Shown: in pieces, positions 7,711 through 16,694 of the stretch
How the letters are laid out: each line of letters starts with the position of its first letter
Numbering within the stretch: the first letter of the stretch is position 1
Assembly (NCBI RefSeq): GCF_011067745.1
Contig: NZ_JAAMPJ010000017.1
Location: forward strand, 156,077-220,076
Reading direction: 5' to 3'
DNA from: Lentzea alba
Lineage (GTDB): Bacteria; Actinomycetota; Actinomycetes; Mycobacteriales; Pseudonocardiaceae
DNA length: 64,000 nt
Program-made: the position numbers and the translations under genes
The notes under the pieces: generated by a model
What the model saw: the letters and a program-made list of their open reading frames with translations, nothing else
Databases searched by the model: none
What the model was told of the DNA's origin: nothing

Positions 7711-9063
7711 TCAGGTGGCGATGAAGACGTTCTTGACTTCGGTGAAGGAATCCAGCGCGTCCGGTCCGAGCTCACGGCCGAGACCCGACTGCTTCACGCC
7801 GCCGAAAGGTGTCCAGTAGCGGACGGAAGAATGCGAGTTGACAGACAGGTTTCCGGCCTCGATCGCCCGTGACACCCGGATCGCCCGGCCGACGTCCTGC
7901 GTCCAGATCGAACCGGACAGCCCGTACTCGGAGTCGTTCGCGATCCTGATGGCGTCGGCCTCGTCGGAGAACGGCAGCACCACGACGACCGGTCCGAAGA
8001 TCTCCTCGGTGACGGTCACGTGGTCCGCGGGAGGCGTCAGGACCGTCGGCGGGAACCAGAAACCGGGTCCGTCCGGCGAGGTTCCGCGGAAGGCGACATG
8101 GGCGTCGTCCGGCACGTAGGACGCCACCTTCCCGAGGTGCGCCGCGGTGATGAGCGGCCCCATCTCGGTCGCCTCGTCACCGGGCTCGCCGACCTTGACG
8201 CCCTTGACCGCGGGCTCCAGCAGTTCCATGAACCGGTCGTAGACGCTGGCCTGCACGAGGATCCGCGACCGCGCGCAGCAGTCCTGCCCGGCGTTGTCGA
8301 ACACCCCGTACGGCGCCGTGGCGGCCGCCTTCTCCAGGTCGGAGTCGGCGAAGATCACGTTCGCCGACTTGCCGCCCAGCTCCAGCGTCACCCTCTTCAC
8401 CTGGTCCGCGCAGCCGGCCATGATCTGCTTGCCGACCTCGGTCGAGCCCGTGAAAACGACCTTGCGCACCAACGGATGCGTGACGAACCGGTTGCCGACC
8501 ACGCTGCCCTTGCCCGGCAGCACCTGGAACACGCCCTCCGGGAGGCCCGCCTCCAGCGCGAGCTCGCCCAGACGGATCGCGGTCAGCGGCGTGACCTCGG
8601 CGGGCTTCAGCACGACCGTGTTGCCGGCGGCCAGTGCCGGGGCGAACCCCCATCCCGCGATCGGCATCGGGAAGTTCCACGGCACGATCACGCCGACGAC
8701 GCCCAGCGGTTCGTGGAACGTGACGTTCAGCCCGCCGGGCACCGGGATCTGCTTGCCGAACAACCGTTCCGGCGCGGCCGAGTAGTACTGCAGCACGTCG
8801 CGGACGTTGCCGGCCTCCCAGCGGGCGTTGCCGATGGTGTGCCCGGAGTTCTCGACCTCCAGCTGCGCCAGCTCTTCGTTGTGCGCGTCGACGAGGTCGG
8901 CGAACCTGCGCAGCAACCGGCCGCGATCACCGGGGGCGACGTTCCGCCAGCTCTCGAACGCCTTCTGCGCCCGGACGATCGCCGCGTCCGTCTCTTCGAG
9001 AGAGGTGTGCGGTACGGACCGCACGACCTTCTCGGTGGCGGGGTTGATGACGTCAAAGGTCAC
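7711..9063 (-). CDS. NAD(P)-dependent aldehyde dehydrogenase
   Basis: The 450-aa protein is a short but complete ALDH. The Rossmann region contains VPWNFPM and FTGSTEVG; the general base is Glu228 in ELGGK and the nucleophile is Cys262 in GQDCCARS. Closing motifs EIFGPVV and PFGGVKQSGLGRE are present. The GTG start overlaps the amidohydrolase stop (GTGA) and has AAGGAG 9 nt upstream. Its place between a gamma-glutamyl ligase and amidohydrolase on one side and an SDR on the other suggests that it oxidises a gamma-glutamylated aldehyde to the acid, as PuuC-type enzymes do in polyamine or ethanolamine degradation. Confidence 0.94.
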   Translation of the reverse strand: MTFDVINPATEKVVRSVPHTSLEETDAAIVRAQKAFESWRNVAPGDRGRLLRRFADLVDAHNEELAQLEVENSGHTIGNARWEAGNVRDVLQYYSAAPERLFGKQIPVPGGLNVTFHEPLGVVGVIVPWNFPMPIAGWGFAPALAAGNTVVLKPAEVTPLTAIRLGELALEAGLPEGVFQVLPGKGSVVGNRFVTHPLVRKVVFTGSTEVGKQIMAGCADQVKRVTLELGGKSANVIFADSDLEKAAATAPYGVFDNAGQDCCARSRILVQASVYDRFMELLEPAVKGVKVGEPGDEATEMGPLITAAHLGKVASYVPDDAHVAFRGTSPDGPGFWFPPTVLTPPADHVTVTEEIFGPVVVVLPFSDEADAIRIANDSEYGLSGSIWTQDVGRAIRVSRAIEAGNLSVNSHSSVRYWTPFGGVKQSGLGRELGPDALDSFTEVKNVFIAT

Positions 9064-9755
9064 GACGCTCTTCTCCTTGCGGCTTCGACCAGCGCTTCGA
9101 ACAGCCTCAGGTCTTCGATGTCCTGCTCGGGGTGCGACTGCACGCCGACGACGAACGGGGCGCCTTCCAGTTCGACGGCCTCGACGGTGCCGTCGGGCGC
9201 GGCCGCGGTGACGCGCAGCCCGTCCGCGACCCGGTCCAGCGACTGGTGGTGATGACACTGCACGGTCGTCGCGTCGCCGAGGACGTCGTGCAGCCGGGAG
9301 TCGCCGACGATCTCGATGTCGGTGTGCTCGAAGACGCCCGGCGCCGGGTTGTGGCCCTCGATGTGCTGGTGCAACGTGCCGCCCAGCGCCACGTTGAGCA
9401 CCTGCATGCCCCGGCAGACGCCGAGCACCGGCAGGTCGAGCTTCAACGCCGCCTCGACCAGCGCGAACTCGGCGTCGTCGCGGTCACGGCGTGGTTCGCC
9501 GGTCAGCTCGTGCTTGGCGGCACCGTAGGCGGCGGGGTCGATGTCCGCGCCGCCCGCGATCACCAGTCCGTCCAGGAACCCGATCGTCTCGGCGCTCCAG
9601 GTGCCGACCGGCGGCAGCATGACCGGGTTGCCGCCCGCCTTGACCACGCAGTCGAGGTAACCGCGGTAGAGCACCGCGGCTTCCACGTCCCAGTGGCCGA
9701 AGCGCGTGCGCTCCAGGTACGTGCTGATGCCGATGAGTGGCTTAGAGGCGCTCAA
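9060..9755 (-). CDS. puuD: Gamma-glutamyl amidohydrolase (PuuD-like, peptidase C26)
   Basis: This 231-aa class I glutamine-amidotransferase-like hydrolase has the nucleophile Cys114 in GVCRGMQ and the partners His208 and Glu210 in SHPEQ. The N-terminal KPLIGISTY is the usual start of this family. The family cuts gamma-glutamyl amide bonds, releasing glutamate. It overlaps the ligase gene at its start by 14 nt and the ALDH gene at its end by 4 nt, so the three are translationally linked. In this context it should hydrolyse the final gamma-glutamyl acid, for example gamma-glutamylglycine. Confidence 0.92.
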   Translation of the reverse strand: MSASKPLIGISTYLERTRFGHWDVEAAVLYRGYLDCVVKAGGNPVMLPPVGTWSAETIGFLDGLVIAGGADIDPAAYGAAKHELTGEPRRDRDDAEFALVEAALKLDLPVLGVCRGMQVLNVALGGTLHQHIEGHNPAPGVFEHTDIEIVGDSRLHDVLGDATTVQCHHHQSLDRVADGLRVTAAAPDGTVEAVELEGAPFVVGVQSHPEQDIEDLRLFEALVEAARRRAS

Positions 9756-11082
9756 ACCCGCGTACCTTCTCCCAGTCCGTGATCGCCGCCTCGAACGCGT
9801 CGAGCTCGACCTTCGCCGCGTTCAGGTAGTGGTCGACGACCTCCTTGCCGAACGCCTCCCGCGCGATCTCGCTGGCCGCGAACAGGTCCGCGGCCTCACG
9901 CAGCGTCGTGGGCACGGTCGGCCGGTCCGAGGCGTAGGCGTTGCCGACGAACTCGTCCTCGAGCTCCAGCTTCTGCTCGACGCCGTGCAGGCCGGCCGCG
10001 ATCAACGCCGCCACCGCGAGGTAGGGGTTCACGTCGCCACCGGGTACCCGGTTCTCGAACCGCAAAGACTGACCGTGGCCGACGACCCGCAACGCGCACG
10101 TCCGGTTGTCCCGGCCCCACGCGACGGCGGTCGGCGCGAACGACCCCTTCACGAAACGCTTGTAGGAGTTGATGTTCGGCGCGAGGAAGTAGGTGAACTC
10201 CCGCAACGCGGCGAGCTGCCCGGCGACGAAGTGCTTCATCATCTCCGACATGCCGTGGCCCTCGGCGAACACCGGCTCGCCGTCCTTGGAGCGCAGCGAC
10301 AGGTGGATGTGGCAGGAGTTGCCCTCGCGTTCGTTGTACTTCGCCATGAACGTGAGCGACTTGCCCTGCTGTGAGGCGATCTCCTTGGAGCCGTTCTTGT
10401 AGATGGCGTGCTGGTCGCACGTCCGCAGCGCCGTCGTGTAGCGGAACGCGATCTCGTGCTGGCCGGGGTTGCACTCGCCCTTGGCCGACTCGACGACCAT
10501 GCCCGCGCCCGTCATGCCGTTGCGAATGGCCCGCAGCAACGGCTCAACGCGCGCGGTGCCGAGCAACGAGTAGTCGACGTTGTACTGGTTGGACGGTGTG
10601 AGGTTGCGGTAGCCGGCGTTCCAGGCCTGCTCGTACGTGTCGTCGAAGACGATGAACTCGAGCTCGGTGCCGACGTAGCACTCCAGCCCGAGCGCGGCGA
10701 GCCGGTCGAGCTGCTTGCGCAGGATCTGCCGCGGCGAGGCGACGACGGGATCGCCGTTCTCCCACACGAGATCGCACATGACGAGCGCGGTGCCCTCCTG
10801 CCACGGCACCCGGCGCAGCGTCTCGACGTCCGGCTTCATCACGAAGTCGCCGTACCCGCGGTCCCAGCTGGACATTTCGAAACCGCTGACGGGGTTCATC
10901 TCGACGTCGACGGCGAGCAGGTAGTTGCAGCCCTCCGCGGAGTGGCCGAGCACCTCGTCGAGGAAGTACCGGGCAGCGCAACGCTTGCCCTGCAGGCGAC
11001 CCTGCATGTCCACGATCGCGACCAGGACGGTGTCGATCTCACCGCTGTCCACGGCCTCGCGCAACTCCTCGACGGTCAGCAT
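9742..11082 (-). CDS. Glutamine-synthetase-like gamma-glutamyl ligase (GlnA3/GlnA4 type)
   Basis: The 446-aa protein keeps the GS catalytic core: metal ligands in GTELEF (Glu140, Glu142), NPGQHE, the GNSCHIHLS strand, and the Arg-rich KGSFAPTAVAWGRDNR substrate and phosphate region. The start ATG 11082 follows GGAGG; the longer reading adds 28 residues over the intergenic region. It is not the assimilatory GlnA: it sits with an amidohydrolase, ALDH and an ethanolamine-type permease. In Streptomyces coelicolor GlnA3 glutamylates polyamines and GlnA4 glutamylates ethanolamine. The neighbouring permease favours ethanolamine; polyamine remains possible. Confidence 0.9.
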   Translation of the reverse strand: MLTVEELREAVDSGEIDTVLVAIVDMQGRLQGKRCAARYFLDEVLGHSAEGCNYLLAVDVEMNPVSGFEMSSWDRGYGDFVMKPDVETLRRVPWQEGTALVMCDLVWENGDPVVASPRQILRKQLDRLAALGLECYVGTELEFIVFDDTYEQAWNAGYRNLTPSNQYNVDYSLLGTARVEPLLRAIRNGMTGAGMVVESAKGECNPGQHEIAFRYTTALRTCDQHAIYKNGSKEIASQQGKSLTFMAKYNEREGNSCHIHLSLRSKDGEPVFAEGHGMSEMMKHFVAGQLAALREFTYFLAPNINSYKRFVKGSFAPTAVAWGRDNRTCALRVVGHGQSLRFENRVPGGDVNPYLAVAALIAAGLHGVEQKLELEDEFVGNAYASDRPTVPTTLREAADLFAASEIAREAFGKEVVDHYLNAAKVELDAFEAAITDWEKVRGFERL

Positions 11083-11129
11083 CCCGCGTTCCTCCAAAGG
11101 TATGTCAGCGAGCCATTGGCGGCTACATC

Positions 11130-11159
11130 TTGACACCACCGGCTCTTGAGCGCCACCCT
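11130..11159 (+). promoter_or_regulatory. Candidate promoter of the permease gene
   Basis: TTGACA (11130-11135) is followed after 18 nt by CACCCT (11154-11159), a weak -10. The permease has TAGGAG at 11183-11188 and starts at 11194. The 111-nt divergent region must hold promoters for both directions and any operator of the GntR protein. Confidence 0.4.
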
Positions 11160-11193
11160 CAGCCACCGGGTTAAAGGACTATTAGGAGTCCAT

Positions 11194-12618
11194 ATGGCCA
11201 AGCACGTCGAGTACGAGAAGGTGGGCAGCGATTACCTGGAGCACCGTCAGCTCAAACGGGGCGCGGCGGGCTGGGTCCTGCTGGCCGGGCTGGGTGTCTC
11301 GTACGTGATCTCCGGCGACTTCGCCGGGTGGAACTTCGGTCTGGCCCAGGGTGGCTGGGGCGGAATGCTGGTCGCCACGATCCTGATGGCGACGATGTAC
11401 ACGTGCATGGTGTTCGGTCTCGCCGAACTGGCCTCCGCACTGCCGGTCGCGGGCGCCGGCTACGGGTTCGCGAGGCGCGCGCTCGGCCCGTTGGGCGGGT
11501 ACGCAACAGGTATCGCCATTCTGATCGAGTACGCCATCGCGCCCGCGGCGATCTCGGTGTTCATCGGCGACTACATCAAGGCACTGGGCATTTTGGACGC
11601 CACGTGGCCGGTGTACCTCGCGTGCTACGTGATCTTCGTCGGCATCCACCTCTACGGCGTCGGCGAGGCTCTGCGGCTGATGTTCGTGATCACCGGCGTC
11701 GCGGTGGTCGCCCTGGTCGCGTTCGTGGCGGGCATGATCCCGAAGTTCGACTCCGCCAAGCTGTTCGACATCGGCGACGGTTCGTTCCTGCCGATGGGCG
11801 TCACCGGGGCGTGGGGCGCGATCGTGTTTGCGATCTGGTTCTTCCTCGCGGTGGAAGGCGTACCGCTGGCCGCCGAGGAAGCGCGAGACCCCAAGCGCGA
11901 CATGCCGCGCGGCATCATCGGCGCGATGGTGGCGCTGCTGGTGTTCGCGGCGGCGATCTTGCTGGTGGCACCCGGTGGTGCGGGGTCGAAGGTGCTGGAG
12001 GCGTCCGGAAACCCGTTGCCCGAGGCGGTTCGCGCCGCGTACGGCGGCGACACCTTCCTGGCGCAGCTGGTGAACTACGTGGGCCTGGCCGGCCTGGTGG
12101 CGTCCTTCTTCTCGATCATCTACGCCTACTCGCGGCAGCTGTTCGCGTTGTCCCGCGCGGGCTACCTGCCGCGCTGGCTGTCGAAGACCGGCAAGCGCAA
12201 GACGCCGTACCTGGCCCTGATCGTGCCCGGCACGATCGGGTTCGTGCTGGCCACGATCATGAAGACGGTCGACCCGGTGACGGGTGGCGCGCGGCTCATC
12301 AACATCGCGGTGTTCGGTGCTGCCTTGTCTTACGTGCTGATGATGGTGTCGCACATCGTGTTGCGTAAGACGGCACCGGAGTTGCCACGGCCGTACCGGA
12401 CTCCTGGCGGTGTGGTCACCACGAGCGTTGCTCTGGTACTGGCGGTTGCCGCTGTGATCGCGACGTTCTTCGTCGACGAGATCGCTGCGGCGGTGACGGC
12501 GGGCATCGTGTTGCTCGCTGTTGCCTACTACTGGTTCTACAGCCGTCATCACCTGGTCGCGAACGCTCCCGAAGAGGAGTTCGCGGCGATCGCCAAGGCG
12601 GAGGCGGAGCTCGACTGA
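11194..12618 (+). CDS. eat: Ethanolamine-type APC amino acid/amine permease
   Basis: The 474-aa integral membrane protein has about 12 helices and belongs to the APC superfamily. The N-terminal part with EHRQLKRGAAGWVLLAG and the following SGDFAGWNFGLAQGGWGG is characteristic of the ethanolamine permease subgroup. A conserved EG-(V/I)-PLAAEEA segment follows helix 6. ATG 11194 follows TAGGAG; an upstream in-frame ATG at 11146 lacks a ribosome site. It is divergent from the ligase-amidohydrolase-ALDH-SDR-GntR operon, and so probably brings in the substrate of that pathway by proton symport. Confidence 0.9.
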   Translation: MAKHVEYEKVGSDYLEHRQLKRGAAGWVLLAGLGVSYVISGDFAGWNFGLAQGGWGGMLVATILMATMYTCMVFGLAELASALPVAGAGYGFARRALGPLGGYATGIAILIEYAIAPAAISVFIGDYIKALGILDATWPVYLACYVIFVGIHLYGVGEALRLMFVITGVAVVALVAFVAGMIPKFDSAKLFDIGDGSFLPMGVTGAWGAIVFAIWFFLAVEGVPLAAEEARDPKRDMPRGIIGAMVALLVFAAAILLVAPGGAGSKVLEASGNPLPEAVRAAYGGDTFLAQLVNYVGLAGLVASFFSIIYAYSRQLFALSRAGYLPRWLSKTGKRKTPYLALIVPGTIGFVLATIMKTVDPVTGGARLINIAVFGAALSYVLMMVSHIVLRKTAPELPRPYRTPGGVVTTSVALVLAVAAVIATFFVDEIAAAVTAGIVLLAVAYYWFYSRHHLVANAPEEEFAAIAKAEAELD

Positions 12619-12630
12619 CGATGTGCATTC

Positions 12631-12668
12631 CCCACGTTGGCACGGCCTCGATGCTGTGCCAACGTGGG
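12631..12668. terminator. 13-bp hairpin between convergent genes
   Basis: Arms 12631-12643 (CCCACGTTGGCAC) and 12656-12668 are perfectly complementary with a 12-nt loop. The right arm ends next to the stop codon of the NLR-like gene at 12669. It can serve both the permease and the NLR-like gene. Confidence 0.8.
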
Positions 12669-14639
12669 TCAGCCGAAGCGGATGAGATCCAGACTGGAGA
12701 AGTGCATCAGCTCGACCCAACTGATCGGGACCGACGATGCCAACCCTGACAGAAAACTCGTCACGACAGCGACTCCGCGAACGTCTCTCAACCCGCGGAA
12801 CGCTCGCAAAGCGCGGTTGTACTGCCGCTCGGCCTCCAACCGATTGCTCTGTTCGCGATGGGTGTGCCCGAGCTGGATCGCCGCGACGATCCCGGTGTGC
12901 GAGTCGGAGAGGTCCGCTTCCTTCACCACGTGCTCGAGTATTGCCGCGGCCGTCGCCGGATCGCCGAGCCTGCGACGTACCGTGGCCTGGTTGACCTGCA
13001 CCCGGAGCGCCCCCAGCTCGTCACCGATCTCGCGGCGAATCTCCAAGGCCCGGTCGTACAGCTCGTCTGCTTCGTCCAGTTCACCGAGCATCTGACGTGC
13101 GTTGCCCAGATTGGTCAACGCGGAGCTCTCCAGATTTCGATCAGCAACCTCTGTTGCGTAGGCCAACACCATCTCGTGCTGCACCACCGCATCCGCGGCC
13201 AGCCGCGCGGCAAGCAGAGAACTGCCGAACAACAAGCGCGCCCTCGCCTCACCGTCAACGTCCTTCAAGCGGCGGCAGGCGTCGACGGCGCTACGCGCCA
13301 CATCGCTCCAACGACCGGGGTTTCTCAGGTAGAGGTACGGCTTCATGGCCGCAGCCAGTGCGCGCTTGTGCGTGTTGGTGGCCGACTCGAACACAGACAC
13401 GAGGTTCAGATACTCGTCGTCCATCCACATCAGTGCTTCGTCCCAGGTGGAGAACCTGTTGTCCGGAATCGCGGCGGGGTCGAGCCATCCAGCCGCGCTC
13501 CGCGCACCCCGCAGGTAGTGGTCAGTCAGTCGCACACCGGCACGCCGACAGAGTTGATCTTCCCTTGCGAGTTCGGCCGTGAACAGTCGCAGCAGGTCGT
13601 GCATCGCCCACCGACTGCGATCCCGACGATCGACCAACGACGCCCGCTGAAGACGCTGCAGCATCAGCCGGGCTGCGCGATTCCCCGCCTGGAAGAGGTG
13701 GGCCGCGGCCTCCAGGCTCATGTCCGGCCCCCGGTTGACCCCGAGCAGGCGCAACGCACGCTGCTCGCCCTCGCCGAGTTGCCGGTACGACAGCGCAAAG
13801 GCCGCCCTCGCAGAGAGGGCGTCCTCCTCCATGTCGAGCTCGCTGAGGCGAGTCTGTTCGTCTTCCAGCGCCGCCACCAGATCCTCGACCGTGGGGTGCG
13901 AGTCCGTCCCGAGCAGTGCGACCGCGGTGTGCAACGCAAGAGGCAGCCAGCCGCACAACTCCACGAGCCGAGCCGTTCCATCCGCGGAGGTGTTCGTGTC
14001 GTACTCCGCAGATAGACGTGTCCGAAGCAACTCCACACACGCGTCAGTCGGCAGCACGGGCACCGTCACATGCCGAGCGTTCTCCAACGCCGCAAGCCGA
14101 CGCCTGCTCGTCACCAGCGACCGATGGCCAGGATGACCCGGAAGCAGCGGAAGCACCTGTGCCGCCGACAAGGCGTTGTCGACGATCAGCAACGTCGGCG
14201 GCATCTCGGCGAGAACTGTCCGCCAAAGCCACATGCGCGCCTGGTCGTCCGGCGGCACCTGCTCTGCTCGCATCCCCACGGCCACCAGCAGTGAGCCGAG
14301 TGCATGGGACACCGTGACCGGCTGATCATCGCAGCCACGCATGTCGATCATCACGACACCACCGGGGAACTCATCTCGCACCTGCCACGCGACGTGCGTG
14401 ACCAGCGCTGTTTTCCCGACTCCGGGAAGTCCCGCGACAGCCGCGACGGCAACCGGTGAATCAGGGCTCAACACGCCGCGCAACTCCGCGACCTGCTCGG
14501 CCCTGCCGACGAACAACCGTCGCGGAGGCAAGCCGTTCAACCCGATCGGTTGTGGAAGGGCCTCGTTCATCGTCACGGTGCCGACCTGCACGACCGTTCC
14601 GGCAACTGAGCCTTGCACACGATTGATCTGCTTGGGCAC
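12669..14639 (-). CDS. NLR-like NB-ARC/TPR protein with N-terminal amyloid-like motif (1)
   Basis: The 656-aa STAND ATPase begins with a short Gly/Val/Gln motif (9-23) whose core VVQVG matches the V-Q-x-G core of RHIM-type amyloid motifs. Then come NB-ARC (about 40-350) with Walker A GLPGVGKT (70-77), Walker B LLIVDN (150-155), GWLPLAL and the MHD-like MHDLLRLF, and TPR repeats (about 440-630) such as the segment around ALTNLGNARQMLGELDEADELYDRAL. There is no DNA-binding domain, so it is not an AfsR-type activator. STAND proteins open and oligomerise on ligand binding; the N-terminal motif could then seed an effector. Its paralogue lies 58 nt upstream on the same strand. Confidence 0.85.
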   Translation of the reverse strand: MPKQINRVQGSVAGTVVQVGTVTMNEALPQPIGLNGLPPRRLFVGRAEQVAELRGVLSPDSPVAVAAVAGLPGVGKTALVTHVAWQVRDEFPGGVVMIDMRGCDDQPVTVSHALGSLLVAVGMRAEQVPPDDQARMWLWRTVLAEMPPTLLIVDNALSAAQVLPLLPGHPGHRSLVTSRRRLAALENARHVTVPVLPTDACVELLRTRLSAEYDTNTSADGTARLVELCGWLPLALHTAVALLGTDSHPTVEDLVAALEDEQTRLSELDMEEDALSARAAFALSYRQLGEGEQRALRLLGVNRGPDMSLEAAAHLFQAGNRAARLMLQRLQRASLVDRRDRSRWAMHDLLRLFTAELAREDQLCRRAGVRLTDHYLRGARSAAGWLDPAAIPDNRFSTWDEALMWMDDEYLNLVSVFESATNTHKRALAAAMKPYLYLRNPGRWSDVARSAVDACRRLKDVDGEARARLLFGSSLLAARLAADAVVQHEMVLAYATEVADRNLESSALTNLGNARQMLGELDEADELYDRALEIRREIGDELGALRVQVNQATVRRRLGDPATAAAILEHVVKEADLSDSHTGIVAAIQLGHTHREQSNRLEAERQYNRALRAFRGLRDVRGVAVVTSFLSGLASSVPISWVELMHFSSLDLIRFG

Positions 14640-14651
14640 CGCAGGATTGTG
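14640..14651 (-). promoter_or_regulatory. Leaderless promoter of NLR-like gene 1
   Basis: CACAAT lies exactly 6 nt before the GTG start at 14639, with no Shine-Dalgarno sequence. The paralogous gene has the identical hexamer at the identical distance, so a leaderless start with a shared -10 is likely. No clear -35 is visible. Confidence 0.55.
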
Positions 14652-14697
14652 CCTGACGTACAGATGATCACCCTCCCACGGCCTTCGTGATCAGGAT

Positions 14698-16638
14698 CTA
14701 CAAGAAGTGGTCCACGTAGGCGAACCAGTCATCATCCTCATCTGACGGGTAGTCGCTCAGCTTCTGCACCATGCGCTCGATCGCGGCGGTGCCGCGATCG
14801 TCACCCAGATCCCTGCACGTCTCCAACGCACGTTCGTAGTTCTGGCGCGCAAGTCGCCGCAGCCCGGCGTCGCGGTAGGCGTGACCGAGTTGGACCGCGG
14901 CGATGACCTCGAGTGGGAAGCCTTCGATCTGTTGCTGTTCCAACGCCTCGGTGAGAGCGCGCAGCGCCAGCTTCTGCTTGCCGAGTTCGCGGTACACAGC
15001 ACCGAGATTGATCAGCGTCCTCAGCGAGCCGAGCCGGTGCCCGGAGGTTCGCTGAACCGCTCGCACGTACTCGTACAGCTCCATGGCACCCATCGGGTCA
15101 CCCAGTACCCGACGTGCGTTACCGATGTTCACGAGCGCCATGCTCACCAGCGCGCTGTCCCCTGCGTTCCGGGCGTGGCTCAACCCCGTCTCGTACTCCC
15201 ACAACGCATCCGCTACCCGGCGCGCCGAGAGGAACGCGTTGCCGAGAGCGTTGTGCGCGATCGCCGAACCGGCGTCGTCGTTCAGCCGAACGCACGCACG
15301 CACCGCGCAACGTGCGGCGAAGATCCAGTCGCTCGCGGGTCGTCTGAGTTCGAAATACGGCTTCATCGCCGTACAAAGGTCACGCACGTGGTGGTCGGCA
15401 GCGAACGAGAAAACGGCGATCAGGTTGGGGAACTCGATGTCAGCCCACCTCAGCGCCTCCGCCCTGGTGCTGAACACAACAGGGAACTCGGCCTGGGGAT
15501 CGAGGCACGTGGCCACGCCGCGTGCACCGTCCAAGTAGTGCTCGACCAACCGCACGCTCGCGACGGCACACTCGGTGTCGCCGAGTTCGGTCGCGTAGAG
15601 CCGAAGCAGATCGTGCATCAGCCATCGCCCGAACGTTCCGCGCTCGATCAGCGAGGCGCGCTGCAACCGCCTCAGCATCCGGTCGGCCGCTCGCACGGGT
15701 GAGTCCAGCAGCCGAGCCGCAGCCTCGGCACTCACGTGAGGTCCCTTGTTGACCGCGAGCAGCCGCAATGCCCTGCGTTCCGCCTCGTCGAGCCGTTCGT
15801 ACGACAGATTGAAGGCAGCACGCACCGAGAGCGTGCCGTCGAGATCGAGCTCGGTGAGCCGTTCGCTCTCGTCTTCCAGCGCTTCGATCAGGTCGGTCAC
15901 CGGCCGGCCTGGATCGGTGGCCAGCAGAGCGGCGACGGTTCGCAGCGCCAACGGCAACCCACCACACAACGACGAGAGCCGCTCCGCATGATCGCCCGCG
16001 TCGGTCAGCAGGCCGATCGCCGCTGCGGAGGGCAGTGCCGGCACCGTCATCCGCCCTCCCGGCAGCCCCGCGAGCCGGTGTCTGCTGGTCACCAGCACCT
16101 TGTGCGCGCCGTCACCGGGCAGCAGCGGCACCACCTGGTCCACCGCCGAGACGTTGTCGATCACCACCAGGATCGGGTGCTCGCCGTACTCCGCAAGCAC
16201 GGTGCGCCACAGCCACGAGCGGCCGGGCAGATCCACCGGGACCCGCTCGGCGTGCACCCCCACGGCCCGCAAGAGCGAACCGAGCGCCGCGAACGCCGTG
16301 ACCCGTTGTTCCTCGTCGTCGTACCCGCGCATGTCGATCATCACGACACCGCCGGAAAACTCACGTTTGCGACTCGCCGCCACCCGCAACGCCAGGGCGG
16401 TCTTACCGATCCCCGCCAGCCCGTCCACCAGGACGACGGGCACACTCGCGTCCGGGCGCAGCAGGTCCGACAGCACCGCGACCTGCTCGTCCCTGCCGAC
16501 GAACGTCGACTGCGGCGGGAGTCCTCCCAACGCGATCGCGGGCGGCGGGGCCTCGGCAATCGTGATGGAGCCCGCCTGCACAACGTTGCCGATCACTGTG
16601 CCGTGCACACCGTTGACCGTGTTCACTCCGTGCGACAC
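14698..16638 (-). CDS. NLR-like NB-ARC/TPR protein with N-terminal amyloid-like motif (2)
   Basis: The 646-aa paralogue of the downstream gene has the same layout: motif with core VVQAG at residues 11-26, NB-ARC with Walker A GLAGIGKT (73-80), Walker B ILVVIDN, GGLPLAL and MHDLLRLY, then TPR repeats to about residue 620 and an acidic C-terminal tail (PSDEDDDWF). The two proteins share the sensor-plus-ATPase plan but differ most in the TPR part, as expected if each recognises a different trigger. It starts with GTG behind CACAAT-N6 without a ribosome site. The pair probably arose by tandem duplication. Confidence 0.85.
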   Translation of the reverse strand: MSHGVNTVNGVHGTVIGNVVQAGSITIAEAPPPAIALGGLPPQSTFVGRDEQVAVLSDLLRPDASVPVVLVDGLAGIGKTALALRVAASRKREFSGGVVMIDMRGYDDEEQRVTAFAALGSLLRAVGVHAERVPVDLPGRSWLWRTVLAEYGEHPILVVIDNVSAVDQVVPLLPGDGAHKVLVTSRHRLAGLPGGRMTVPALPSAAAIGLLTDAGDHAERLSSLCGGLPLALRTVAALLATDPGRPVTDLIEALEDESERLTELDLDGTLSVRAAFNLSYERLDEAERRALRLLAVNKGPHVSAEAAARLLDSPVRAADRMLRRLQRASLIERGTFGRWLMHDLLRLYATELGDTECAVASVRLVEHYLDGARGVATCLDPQAEFPVVFSTRAEALRWADIEFPNLIAVFSFAADHHVRDLCTAMKPYFELRRPASDWIFAARCAVRACVRLNDDAGSAIAHNALGNAFLSARRVADALWEYETGLSHARNAGDSALVSMALVNIGNARRVLGDPMGAMELYEYVRAVQRTSGHRLGSLRTLINLGAVYRELGKQKLALRALTEALEQQQIEGFPLEVIAAVQLGHAYRDAGLRRLARQNYERALETCRDLGDDRGTAAIERMVQKLSDYPSDEDDDWFAYVDHFL

Positions 16639-16650
16639 CGAACGATTGTG
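16639..16650 (-). promoter_or_regulatory. Leaderless promoter of NLR-like gene 2
   Basis: CACAAT (16650-16645) precedes the GTG at 16638 by 6 nt, the same arrangement as in the downstream paralogue. The 56-nt gap to the divergent dehydrogenase gene leaves room only for overlapping promoters. Confidence 0.55.
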
Positions 16651-16694
16651 GCAGCACCACCTCGGTTCGAGATGCTCATGGCAGGATCGGGCGT

